From CAYYVJ01 sp964475115 (lineage in GTDB: Bacteria > Bacillota > Clostridia > Lachnospirales > Lachnospiraceae), in assembly GCA_964475115.1 (NCBI GenBank), contig CAYYVJ010000113.1:1-5441 (forward strand): a stretch of DNA of 5,441 nt. The letters are read 5' to 3'. How positions within the stretch are numbered: the stretch's first letter is position 1; every line of letters begins with the position of its first letter. Below are positions 1-5,326 of the stretch, in pieces. A program made the translations under genes and the position numbers. Under the pieces are notes generated by a model. The model saw only the letters and a list, made by a program, of their open reading frames with translations, searched no databases and was not told the DNA's origin.

Positions 1-340
1 GAAGAGCAATTGCATTTCCATCATTAATCTGTGAAAACATAAAAGCATCAGATGGATCTACAATGTGTCCACATAACACACCAGGGAAAGAGTTCGCTGC
101 AAGTAAAGCACCTTCACCAGTACCGCAACCTGTAATTACATAATCAGCTGCTCCTGAGTTAAGTAAGATTGCTGCTAAAAGTCCATTTTGTACATATGTT
201 AACTGAGCTTCATCTTCTGCACTATACATACCATAGTTATACACCTCATGTCCCATAGGTTCAACTACATTCTTTAAAGTGTTGTAGATAAGTTCATTTT
301 TTGATGCTTGGCTATTTTCATTTATTAAAGCTATTTTCAT
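1..340 (-). CDS. RpiB/LacA/LacB-family sugar-phosphate isomerase, probable DHU isomerase (DhuI-like); 3' part missing
   Basis: This gene starts at ATG 340-338, with GGAGG at 349-353 and an 8-nt spacer, and leaves the window after 113 codons. The protein begins MKIALINENSQ and shows the RpiB-family fold signature: a hydrophobic strand, then GCGTGEG (residues 71-77), then AANSFPG (81-87) and a DP motif (95-96). C72 lines up with the catalytic cysteine of E. coli RpiB (CGTGIG motif, from memory). The RpiB His of the HND(T)N motif is Ile105 in the matching stretch INDGN, so the ribose-5-phosphate reaction is doubtful. In streptococci and lactobacilli a member of this superfamily (DhuI) converts 4-deoxy-L-threo-5-hexosulose uronate, made from unsaturated uronates, in place of KduI. 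The gene follows an unsaturated glycuronyl hydrolase gene, which is why DHU isomerase is preferred here. Family membership is sure; the substrate is inferred from context. The product is probably cytoplasmic, as no signal peptide is seen. Confidence 0.85.
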   Translation of the reverse strand, partial: MKIALINENSQASKNELIYNTLKNVVEPMGHEVYNYGMYSAEDEAQLTYVQNGLLAAILLNSGAADYVITGCGTGEGALLAANSFPGVLCGHIVDPSDAFMFSQINDGNAIAL

Positions 341-348
341 TTATTATA

Positions 349-353
349 CCTCC
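349..353 (-). promoter_or_regulatory. Ribosome binding site of the isomerase gene
   Basis: GGAGG on the minus strand lies 8 nt before ATG 340-338. It fixes the start of the isomerase gene, because the in-frame ATG a few codons downstream has no such site. Confidence 0.8.
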
Positions 354-366
354 GTTTTCTATATTT

Positions 367-389
367 CTTAGGCACACCTAAGCGCACCT
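367..389 (-). promoter_or_regulatory. Inverted repeat with alternative hairpins in the isomerase leader
   Basis: On the minus strand CTTAGG-TGTG-CCTAAG (382-367) is a perfect 6-bp dyad with a 4-nt loop. An overlapping alternative pairs AGGTGCGC (389-382) with GTGTGCCT (377-370) around TTAG; it has eight pairs, three of them G-U. Only one can form at a time. Both lie in the predicted 5' leader between the transcription start near 404 and the GGAGG at 349-353. There is no T-run after the dyad, so it is not a terminator. It could be a repressor operator placed just downstream of the promoter, or an RNA element affecting stability or translation. The dyad itself is directly visible; any role is inference. 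Confidence 0.4.
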
Positions 390-410
390 TCAAAAAAAAG
401 CTACATTATT

Positions 411-439
411 ACTATAAGCTAGCACCTATTTTTTGTCAA
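411..439 (-). promoter_or_regulatory. SigA-type promoter for the isomerase gene, overlapping the end of the hydrolase gene
   Basis: On the minus strand a perfect -35 box TTGACA (439-434) is followed by exactly 17 nt and a -10 box TATAGT (416-411, five of six consensus bases). The -35 box uses bases of the last codons of the GH105 gene (Leu338-Asp339-Lys340), and that gene's TAG stop at 428-426 lies in the spacer. The expected start is near 404, giving a leader of about 65 nt before the isomerase ATG. A run of eight T (399-392) lies at about +6 to +13. This would let the isomerase be made apart from the araC-hydrolase transcript. Activity is predicted from sequence only. Confidence 0.7.
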
Positions 440-1451
440 GTAAGGCAACCAAGAATGCTAGAGCAAGACCTTGTCCCCAGCCTTGGCTCCAAGACTTAGG
501 AACATTTCTGTATCCTTCTCTGTCGTTCATGACAGCAGTTCCTCCAGAAACATTTAATACACGTCCGTCTTCTGAAATATTATCCAAAATTCCTTTTAAT
601 GCCTTTTGAACATATTTAGAATGTAGAGGGTTTCTATTTTCTATCATCGCAGCTGCAATTCCACAGGCAGCAGACGTTTCTTCGTAGGATTCCTCGTCAT
701 CTAATATCGTTCTCCATAATCCGTCTTCTGTTTGAAGCAATTTTAGTGCTGCTAATTGATCTCTTAATGCACAGTCAACATCCATGTACTTAGGGTATAA
801 ATATGGTTCAGGAAGTCTTCTTCCCACCTGTGACATGGTATAAGCAGCCCATGCATTTGCTCTTCCCCAATAAAATCCTGACATATGATCTTTATTAATA
901 TTATTATATCCATGATACCAAAGACTTGTTTTTTCATCCTGTAAGTATTTAATGTGCCAATAATACTGATTTAGCGCGTCTTCTATCATATCTTTATCTT
1001 TTAATTTGATTCCTACTCTTAATAAGAAAAATGCTGCCATAAACAATGTATCTGCCCATGCTTGCTCAGGAAAGTCATTGTTAATTGAAACCGTATGTTG
1101 TAACACATCATCACCGAATCTAAGTGCCTTATTTCTAATATAGTCAACCTTGCTCATTACAATGTCCCAATATTTTTCATCACCTGTTGCTTCATAAAGA
1201 ACGATCATAGAATGTCCCATTGCACAAGTATTTACAGTCCAGTTTGGAAGTCCAAGCTCAATATATTCATCCGTCCATTTTACTAACATATCTAAATATT
1301 CTGGATTCTTTGTTTTTTCATATGCAAGTGACACTCCATAATGTGCTACTCCGCATGGCCAATCCCAAGTCAAATCCATCGTCATCGTTTTTCTAACAAC
1401 TTTGTCAATTATCTCTTTTATTTGATTCTCATCATATTCTAATTTTAACAT
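426..1451 (-). CDS. GH105-type unsaturated glycuronyl hydrolase (YteR/YesR-like)
   Basis: This 341-residue cytoplasmic enzyme would remove the delta-4,5-unsaturated uronic acid from the non-reducing end of lyase products such as unsaturated rhamnogalacturonan disaccharides. The family works by hydrating the vinyl-ether bond, not by ordinary glycoside hydrolysis. The sequence has the (alpha/alpha)6-barrel pattern of repeated helices. Family marks are WDWPCGVA near the N-terminus (29-36), LYEATGDEKYW (85-95), AWADTLFMAA (131-140), FYWGRANAWA (193-202), EETSAACGIAAAM (257-269) and WSQGWGQG (321-328). D134 in AWADTLFM fits the general acid/base Asp (Asp143 in B. subtilis YteR). No signal peptide is seen, so substrates must be imported. 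The length is slightly under the usual ~370. The start is at ATG 1451 with GGAGG at 1456-1460, only 4 nt away, which is short but the site is strong. It lies 42 nt after the araC-type gene, probably co-transcribed. The related family GH88 is less likely given the WGRANAW motif. RG-I versus glycosaminoglycan origin of the substrate cannot be decided. Confidence 0.88.
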   Translation of the reverse strand: MLKLEYDENQIKEIIDKVVRKTMTMDLTWDWPCGVAHYGVSLAYEKTKNPEYLDMLVKWTDEYIELGLPNWTVNTCAMGHSMIVLYEATGDEKYWDIVMSKVDYIRNKALRFGDDVLQHTVSINNDFPEQAWADTLFMAAFFLLRVGIKLKDKDMIEDALNQYYWHIKYLQDEKTSLWYHGYNNINKDHMSGFYWGRANAWAAYTMSQVGRRLPEPYLYPKYMDVDCALRDQLAALKLLQTEDGLWRTILDDEESYEETSAACGIAAAMIENRNPLHSKYVQKALKGILDNISEDGRVLNVSGGTAVMNDREGYRNVPKSWSQGWGQGLALAFLVALLDKK

Positions 1452-1493
1452 ACTGCCTCCTTATTTTAAATCCATAATCTATAAACACATTTT

Positions 1494-2462
1494 CTATAGC
1501 CATCCCTTGTATTCCACAATCTCCATTGACTCTGGCTTTCCTTCTGAGAAAAGTACCTGTTTTCTCCATTCCCTAGGAGAGGAACCCATTACTCTACTAA
1601 AACTTCTATTAAAACTAGAAATAGAACCAAATCCAACTTGCTCTGAGATATAAGTTACAGAATCATTGGTCGTTTTAAGCAAGGCACAAGCCTTCTTGAT
1701 TCTTACATTCGTAATAAAATCCAAAGGACTTGCTCCCATAGTAGCTTGAAATACTCTTCTAAAATGGGTTTCACTTAAATGGCACATTTCCGCTAAAAAT
1801 TCAATAGAAAATTGCTTTTTAAAATTTTTCTCTATATAGTCCACAGCAATTGTAATAGAAGATTCTCGATCAGACTCATCAGCCACTCCTTTTTTATGTT
1901 CTACTCCGTTTGCATTTTTAGAATCATTAGCTATACCATTCTGCACTCTCAATATTTCGGTACATAGAGCAAACAAAAGCATTCTAGCAGAGTCCTGATA
2001 ACGTTCTGGCTTCCTTTTTAACTCATCTATAATATAAGTAATCAAAGTGTGGATTTTAGGATATTCTTCACCATGTAATATATATCTAAAATCAGGTATG
2101 TCAGTCATGGAAAAATTCACAGAATTGTCTCCATCTCGTAACATATTATGAAAAAGCCTTTCAGTATCTAGAAAAATATATGTCCAAAGACTTTGTTTCC
2201 CTGGTGAACTATAGGTTGTATGGGAAACATTTTTAGGAACACATGTTATGTCCCCTGCCTTAAATGATTGAATATCTCCTTCAAATTCCATAAATCCATC
2301 ATCGGTAGAGCACATTCCGATTTCTAAGCCATTATGAAAATGATACACACCACTCTTTTTATCTGAAATCTTCCAGCGTTCTCCTTCTAGTAGTAAAACA
2401 GGAAAGTCATATGGCAAATCATAGGAACGGTATTCCACCAATTCTTTCTTTCTTTTCTTCAT
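1494..2462 (-). CDS. AraC-family transcriptional regulator with N-terminal cupin
   Basis: This 322-residue regulator probably senses the imported sugar or a breakdown product and controls this locus. An N-terminal cupin-type sensor domain covers about residues 36-98 (HFHNGLEIG at 41-49, FKAGDITCVPKNVSH at 67-81). A mainly helical stretch follows, then a charged, probably flexible linker (about 176-202). The C-terminal AraC/XylS DNA-binding domain (about 203-301) has two helix-turn-helix units: FSIEFLAEMCHLSETHFRRVF and VTYISEQVGFGSISSFNRSF, ending in the typical GSSPREWRKQ. A 21-residue tail follows. The start chosen is ATG 2462-2460, with AGGTGA at 2470-2475 and 7-nt spacing. An in-frame ATG 20 codons upstream (2522) has no ribosome site and overlaps the predicted -10 box, so it cannot be on that transcript. 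The gene has its own promoter behind a terminator and stands before the hydrolase gene. Activator versus repressor is unknown; most of this family activate. Confidence 0.9.
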   Translation of the reverse strand: MKKRKKELVEYRSYDLPYDFPVLLLEGERWKISDKKSGVYHFHNGLEIGMCSTDDGFMEFEGDIQSFKAGDITCVPKNVSHTTYSSPGKQSLWTYIFLDTERLFHNMLRDGDNSVNFSMTDIPDFRYILHGEEYPKIHTLITYIIDELKRKPERYQDSARMLLFALCTEILRVQNGIANDSKNANGVEHKKGVADESDRESSITIAVDYIEKNFKKQFSIEFLAEMCHLSETHFRRVFQATMGASPLDFITNVRIKKACALLKTTNDSVTYISEQVGFGSISSFNRSFSRVMGSSPREWRKQVLFSEGKPESMEIVEYKGWL

Positions 2463-2469
2463 GTGTGAA

Positions 2470-2475
2470 TCACCT
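2470..2475 (-). promoter_or_regulatory. Ribosome binding site that sets the AraC-type start
   Basis: AGGTGA on the minus strand, within an AAGGAAGGTGA context, lies 7 nt before ATG 2462-2460. The longer reading from ATG 2522 has no purine-rich site before it. Confidence 0.7.
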
Positions 2476-2520
2476 TCCTTCCATTCATCCTTGCCTTTTG
2501 TATTTTTTGTTATTTCTAAC

Positions 2521-2549
2521 ATTTTAGCAGAAATCTGGTAAATTTACAA
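2521..2549 (-). promoter_or_regulatory. SigA-type promoter with extended -10 for the araC-hydrolase unit
   Basis: On the minus strand the -35 box TTGTAA (2549-2544, four of six consensus bases) is followed by exactly 17 nt and the -10 box TAAAAT (2526-2521, five of six). TGC stands directly before the -10, an extended -10 of the TGn type. The expected start is near 2514, leaving a leader of about 50 nt to the ATG at 2462. It sits just after the transporter terminator, as expected for the start of a new unit. Confidence 0.6.
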
Positions 2550-2572
2550 CCTGAAGAAAATCCAAATAAGAA

Positions 2573-2605
2573 GAAGCCATCCCCAAAACACTTGAGGATG
2601 GCTTC
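2573..2605 (-). terminator. Rho-independent terminator after the transporter genes
   Basis: A perfect 10-bp stem pairs GAAGCCATCC (minus strand 2605-2596) with GGATGGCTTC (2582-2573), and can grow by a T-G and a C-G pair towards the loop. On the minus strand it is followed by a T-rich but interrupted stretch (TTCTTATTT). It lies 29 nt past the lipoprotein stop and before the regulator promoter, so it closes the transporter unit. On the plus strand the stem is followed by AATTTTT, so it could also stop transcription coming the other way. Confidence 0.8.
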
Positions 2606-2634
2606 AATTTTTCAACCTATCTGATTATATAAAC

Positions 2635-4326
2635 TTATTCAGGAAGTTTTGTTGAATTTCCTGCTTTATAAGCTTCTAATCTAGCATCTATAATTTCTTG
2701 ATAACCAGCATCTAGGTATTTTTGTGACAAATCTGCATATAATGCATCAAATTGTGCTGGATCAGCTTTTGTAAGTGTAACTGAATATTCTTGATATAAG
2801 CTTAATAATGTAGCAGAATATTCACTTTCAGCATCAATCGCTACAGCAAATACTGGATCTGGATAAGCATGACCTTTATCAGCAATTTCTTTCAATTCAT
2901 AATAGTTATCAATTAAAGCTTGTGTAAAGTCTTGTGGAAGTCCTGTTGGTGCCATAGATGAAATTGTTTCTTCTATTGTACCAATCTTCTTAGAAGCATG
3001 AGCGATACATGTCATATCAATGTTTGCATTGTGATTTAACATTTCTTCGCCTCTGTATTCGCCATCAACAACTGGAAGTCCATTTGCATCAAGAGTATAA
3101 GTTACACCCTCAACACCATTTTCCATTGTAAATAATGTCTCTTCTTGAACCATCCATTCCATATACATCCAAGCAGCTTTTAATTGCTCTTCTGTTGCTG
3201 AATGAGCAAATCCAATGATCATACCAAATGGGTTGTCTGCACGGATTTGAGCATTATCTACTACTCCAGGTTCAACAGATGCATAGTTAGAAGCTAGTGC
3301 TAACTCAGCATCTGGATTTTTCTCATAGAAAGAAGTTAACCAGTCTACGTTAGGGGACATATATCCACCATATTGATAAATTTCACCATTGATAAAGTCA
3401 GCTTTTACGTCTGTATCATATAGAGCAAGATCATATTCTGGATCTAATAAGCCTTTATTAAATTCTGAATTTGCTCTCTTTAAATGTTTATAAGTTGGTT
3501 CCCAAGTTAAGGATGCTGTGCCTAAGCTTGAATGCATAACCCATTCTGCTTCGTCAACAGGGAAATCTCTAAATGCAAAGTTTCCTACATATGCTGCAGT
3601 TGGTAAAAATCCACCCAATGGATTTTTTGCAAGGCCAGCATCAACGATTTTTTGCATTGCATCCATTTGCTCTTCGTAGCTTGTTGGAACATGGTCATAT
3701 CCAACTTGACGTAACCAGTCCATTCTTACGAATGTTGCATGTGCAAAAGTAGTATTATAGTATGGTCTTTCAGATAATGCAAAGTATGTTTCACCATTGA
3801 TATCTGTATAACCTAGTTGGTTATTTTCTACCATTTTACCATAGTATGTTGGTGCAACTTGGGCAAATGCATCGATATCATACGCTTGCATAGCACCGTC
3901 GTTTGCCCACTGTGCTACCTTTGGATAATCATATTCCATAAGGATAGTAGGTGTTTGATCTGCTGCGATTAACATTGAGTATTTTGTCATAACGTCTGAA
4001 CGAGGAATAGCAACATAAGTTACTTTGATATTGTATTTATCACCAAATTCAGATTGAACCCATTTTGTCCAATAGTTATCATCAACTGCTGGGTAACCTT
4101 CTTTTGAACGGTCATACACAGGAACTGTGATTTCTACGGTATCTGCAAATGGTGTCCAGCCTTCCATTCCTGCAACTGCTGGTGCCTCTGTTGTTGTTTC
4201 TCCTGCTGTTGTTGCTTCAGGAGCTGCTGTAGTTGCTTTTGGTTCTTCTTTTCCGCCACAACTAACTAAACTTCCCATTACTAGTACACTTGCAAATACA
4301 AGTGCAATCTTCTTAAAATTTTTCAT
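2635..4326 (-). CDS. ABC transporter sugar-binding lipoprotein, LplA/YtcQ-like
   Basis: This 563-residue extracellular solute-binding protein would be anchored in the membrane by lipid and deliver oligosaccharides to the two permeases encoded before it. The N-terminus is a lipoprotein signal: positive MKNFKK, a hydrophobic core (7-18), then lipobox LVSC with Cys23 as the lipidated residue. A Thr/Ala/Pro/Glu-rich linker (about 30-53) leads into the binding domain, in which MLIAADQTPTIL (118-129) matches the conserved region of family 1 binding proteins. The length fits the long LplA/YtcQ class (about 500-570). The start is ATG 4326 with GGAGG at 4336-4340 and 9-nt spacing; the longer in-frame reading to 4374 adds 16 basic residues before the signal peptide and has no ribosome site. 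The gene follows the YtcP-type permease by 62 nt and ends 29 nt before a terminator. The neighbouring GH105 gene suggests unsaturated rhamnogalacturonan or similar uronate oligosaccharides as ligand; this is inference. Confidence 0.93.
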   Translation of the reverse strand: MKNFKKIALVFASVLVMGSLVSCGGKEEPKATTAAPEATTAGETTTEAPAVAGMEGWTPFADTVEITVPVYDRSKEGYPAVDDNYWTKWVQSEFGDKYNIKVTYVAIPRSDVMTKYSMLIAADQTPTILMEYDYPKVAQWANDGAMQAYDIDAFAQVAPTYYGKMVENNQLGYTDINGETYFALSERPYYNTTFAHATFVRMDWLRQVGYDHVPTSYEEQMDAMQKIVDAGLAKNPLGGFLPTAAYVGNFAFRDFPVDEAEWVMHSSLGTASLTWEPTYKHLKRANSEFNKGLLDPEYDLALYDTDVKADFINGEIYQYGGYMSPNVDWLTSFYEKNPDAELALASNYASVEPGVVDNAQIRADNPFGMIIGFAHSATEEQLKAAWMYMEWMVQEETLFTMENGVEGVTYTLDANGLPVVDGEYRGEEMLNHNANIDMTCIAHASKKIGTIEETISSMAPTGLPQDFTQALIDNYYELKEIADKGHAYPDPVFAVAIDAESEYSATLLSLYQEYSVTLTKADPAQFDALYADLSQKYLDAGYQEIIDARLEAYKAGNSTKLPE

Positions 4327-4335
4327 ATAGTTTTT

Positions 4336-4340
4336 CCTCC
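4336..4340 (-). promoter_or_regulatory. Ribosome binding site that sets the lipoprotein start
   Basis: AAAGGAGG on the minus strand (core GGAGG at 4336-4340) stands 9 nt before ATG 4326-4324. It places the start directly before the lipoprotein signal peptide and rules out the ATG at 4374. Confidence 0.85.
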
Positions 4341-4368
4341 TTTTATAAGAAAATTTTATATATAGTAA

Positions 4369-4385
4369 ACTCATTTTTTATGAGT
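4369..4385 (-). promoter_or_regulatory. Small hairpin between permease and lipoprotein genes
   Basis: ACTCAT-AAAAA-ATGAGT on the minus strand (4385-4369) is a perfect 6-bp dyad starting 3 nt after the permease stop. It is AT-rich and weak and has no proper T-run after it, so full termination is unlikely. Hairpins at this place in binding-protein operons can protect or separate the more abundant binding-protein message. The role here is only a guess. Confidence 0.3.
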
Positions 4386-4388
4386 GAA

Positions 4389-5315
4389 CTAACCTTTTAC
4401 TGCACCAATCATAACACCCTTAACAAAGTATTTTTGAACAAAAGGATAGATACATAAGATTGGAACTGTCGCAAACATAACTGCTGCCGCTTGAAAAACT
4501 TCTGGTGTATTAGTAGCTGCTGAACCTTCTGAAAGAGACGTTGCAGTATCTGCTGCCGCTAATACCATGTTACTAAGTAGTAACTGTATTGGTTGTAATG
4601 CCTTTGTTGTGATATAGTATTTGGCATCTGCAAATGCGTTCCATCGTCCAACAGCTAGGAACAATGTTAATGTTGCCATAATTGATTTTGAAAGTGGAAG
4701 CACAATTTTAAGCAATATTTGAATATTTGTTGCACCATCTAGGAATGCTGATTCTTCCAAACTATCTGGTATAGAAGATTGTAAAAATGTCTTTAAAATC
4801 AACATGTTATATGGTGAAAAGATAAGTGGAAAAATAAGTACCCACATAGTGTCCAATAACTTTAAATCTTTCATCAATATATATGCTGGGATTAAACCAG
4901 CACTAAAATACATTGGGAACATTAGAATAAAAGTAAAGAATGTTCTTCCTTTTAATCTTTTCTTTGATAATGGATATGCTGCACATAAGGTGACAAACAA
5001 TCCAAGCACTGTAAATATTACTGTCATATACACAGAATACGTCATAGAATGTGTTAATTGTCCATCTTTAAAAATTGATTTATATGCCTCCAAATTAATA
5101 TCTTTTGGTATAAAATATACTTCCTGCGCCAAAACGGCTGTACTACTACTTATAGACTTAGATGCCAAATGAACAAATGGTAAAACACAAGTAGAACATA
5201 AAATTACCAATATGGTCATCATTATAATATCTGCGATTTTAATCTTACTTACTCCATGAGGAGCCCCATCGCGACTTTTTTCTTCATTTGTAACAACTTC
5301 TTTTGTTTTCGCCAT
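4389..5315 (-). CDS. ABC sugar transporter permease, LplC/YtcP-like
   Basis: This 308-residue inner-membrane subunit of a carbohydrate importer (CUT1 type, MalG-like) forms the channel with the LplB/YteP-type partner encoded just before it. About six hydrophobic segments are visible (roughly 28-50, 93-115, 125-148, 155-177, 208-224, 275-293). The cytoplasmic EAA loop that docks the ATPase is clear: EESAFLDGATNIQILLKIVLP (187-207), with the key D193-G194-A195 and P207. Family marks AYPLSKKRLKGR (113-124) and the C-terminal KYFVKGVMIGAVKG are present. The length is normal (about 290-310), with a hydrophilic 24-residue head. The start ATG 5315 has AGGAGGTGA just before it (GGAGG 5323-5327, spacing 7), and this site overlaps the stop codon of the upstream permease gene, so the two are translationally close. 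No ATPase gene is in the window; this family usually borrows a shared MsmX/MsmK-type ATPase encoded elsewhere. Confidence 0.94.
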   Translation of the reverse strand: MAKTKEVVTNEEKSRDGAPHGVSKIKIADIIMMTILVILCSTCVLPFVHLASKSISSSTAVLAQEVYFIPKDINLEAYKSIFKDGQLTHSMTYSVYMTVIFTVLGLFVTLCAAYPLSKKRLKGRTFFTFILMFPMYFSAGLIPAYILMKDLKLLDTMWVLIFPLIFSPYNMLILKTFLQSSIPDSLEESAFLDGATNIQILLKIVLPLSKSIMATLTLFLAVGRWNAFADAKYYITTKALQPIQLLLSNMVLAAADTATSLSEGSAATNTPEVFQAAAVMFATVPILCIYPFVQKYFVKGVMIGAVKG

Positions 5316-5326
5316 GTCCTCACCTC

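Noticed and set aside
347..361. Catabolite-response (cre)-like sequence with AACG centre near the isomerase ribosome site
   Set aside because: It misses two fixed consensus bases and overlaps the GGAGG ribosome site, which explains the sequence better.
392..428. Terminator after the hydrolase gene, based on the T8 run
   Set aside because: The only stem before the T8 run is GCTA/TAGC (4 bp) with a 16-nt loop. That is too weak for a terminator, and the same bases are better explained by the promoter.
1452..1493. Separate promoter before the hydrolase gene
   Set aside because: The 42-nt gap has TATAGA and TAAAAT words but no acceptable -35 at proper spacing; co-transcription with the regulator is simpler.
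4127..4330. Plus-strand open frame of 67 codons
   Set aside because: It lies wholly opposite the signal peptide and Thr/Ala-rich linker of the lipoprotein gene. Its low-complexity Ala/Val/Ser run is the antisense reading of that linker. No ribosome site was seen.
4327..4374. Longer lipoprotein start at ATG 4374
   Set aside because: The extra 16 residues (many basic) would precede a complete lipoprotein signal peptide. The ATG lies in the small hairpin, and GGAGG at 4336-4340 clearly serves ATG 4326.
4345..4388. Possible promoter for the lipoprotein gene (TTCACT with TATATA or TATAAA-like boxes)
   Set aside because: The gap is so AT-rich that -10-like words occur by chance. The only -35-like word fits at 18 nt with four of six bases in each box, too weak to claim.
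4804..5172. Plus-strand open frame of 122 codons
   Set aside because: It is entirely antisense to the clearly coding LplC/YtcP-type permease, has no recognisable domain, and has no ribosome site before its start.
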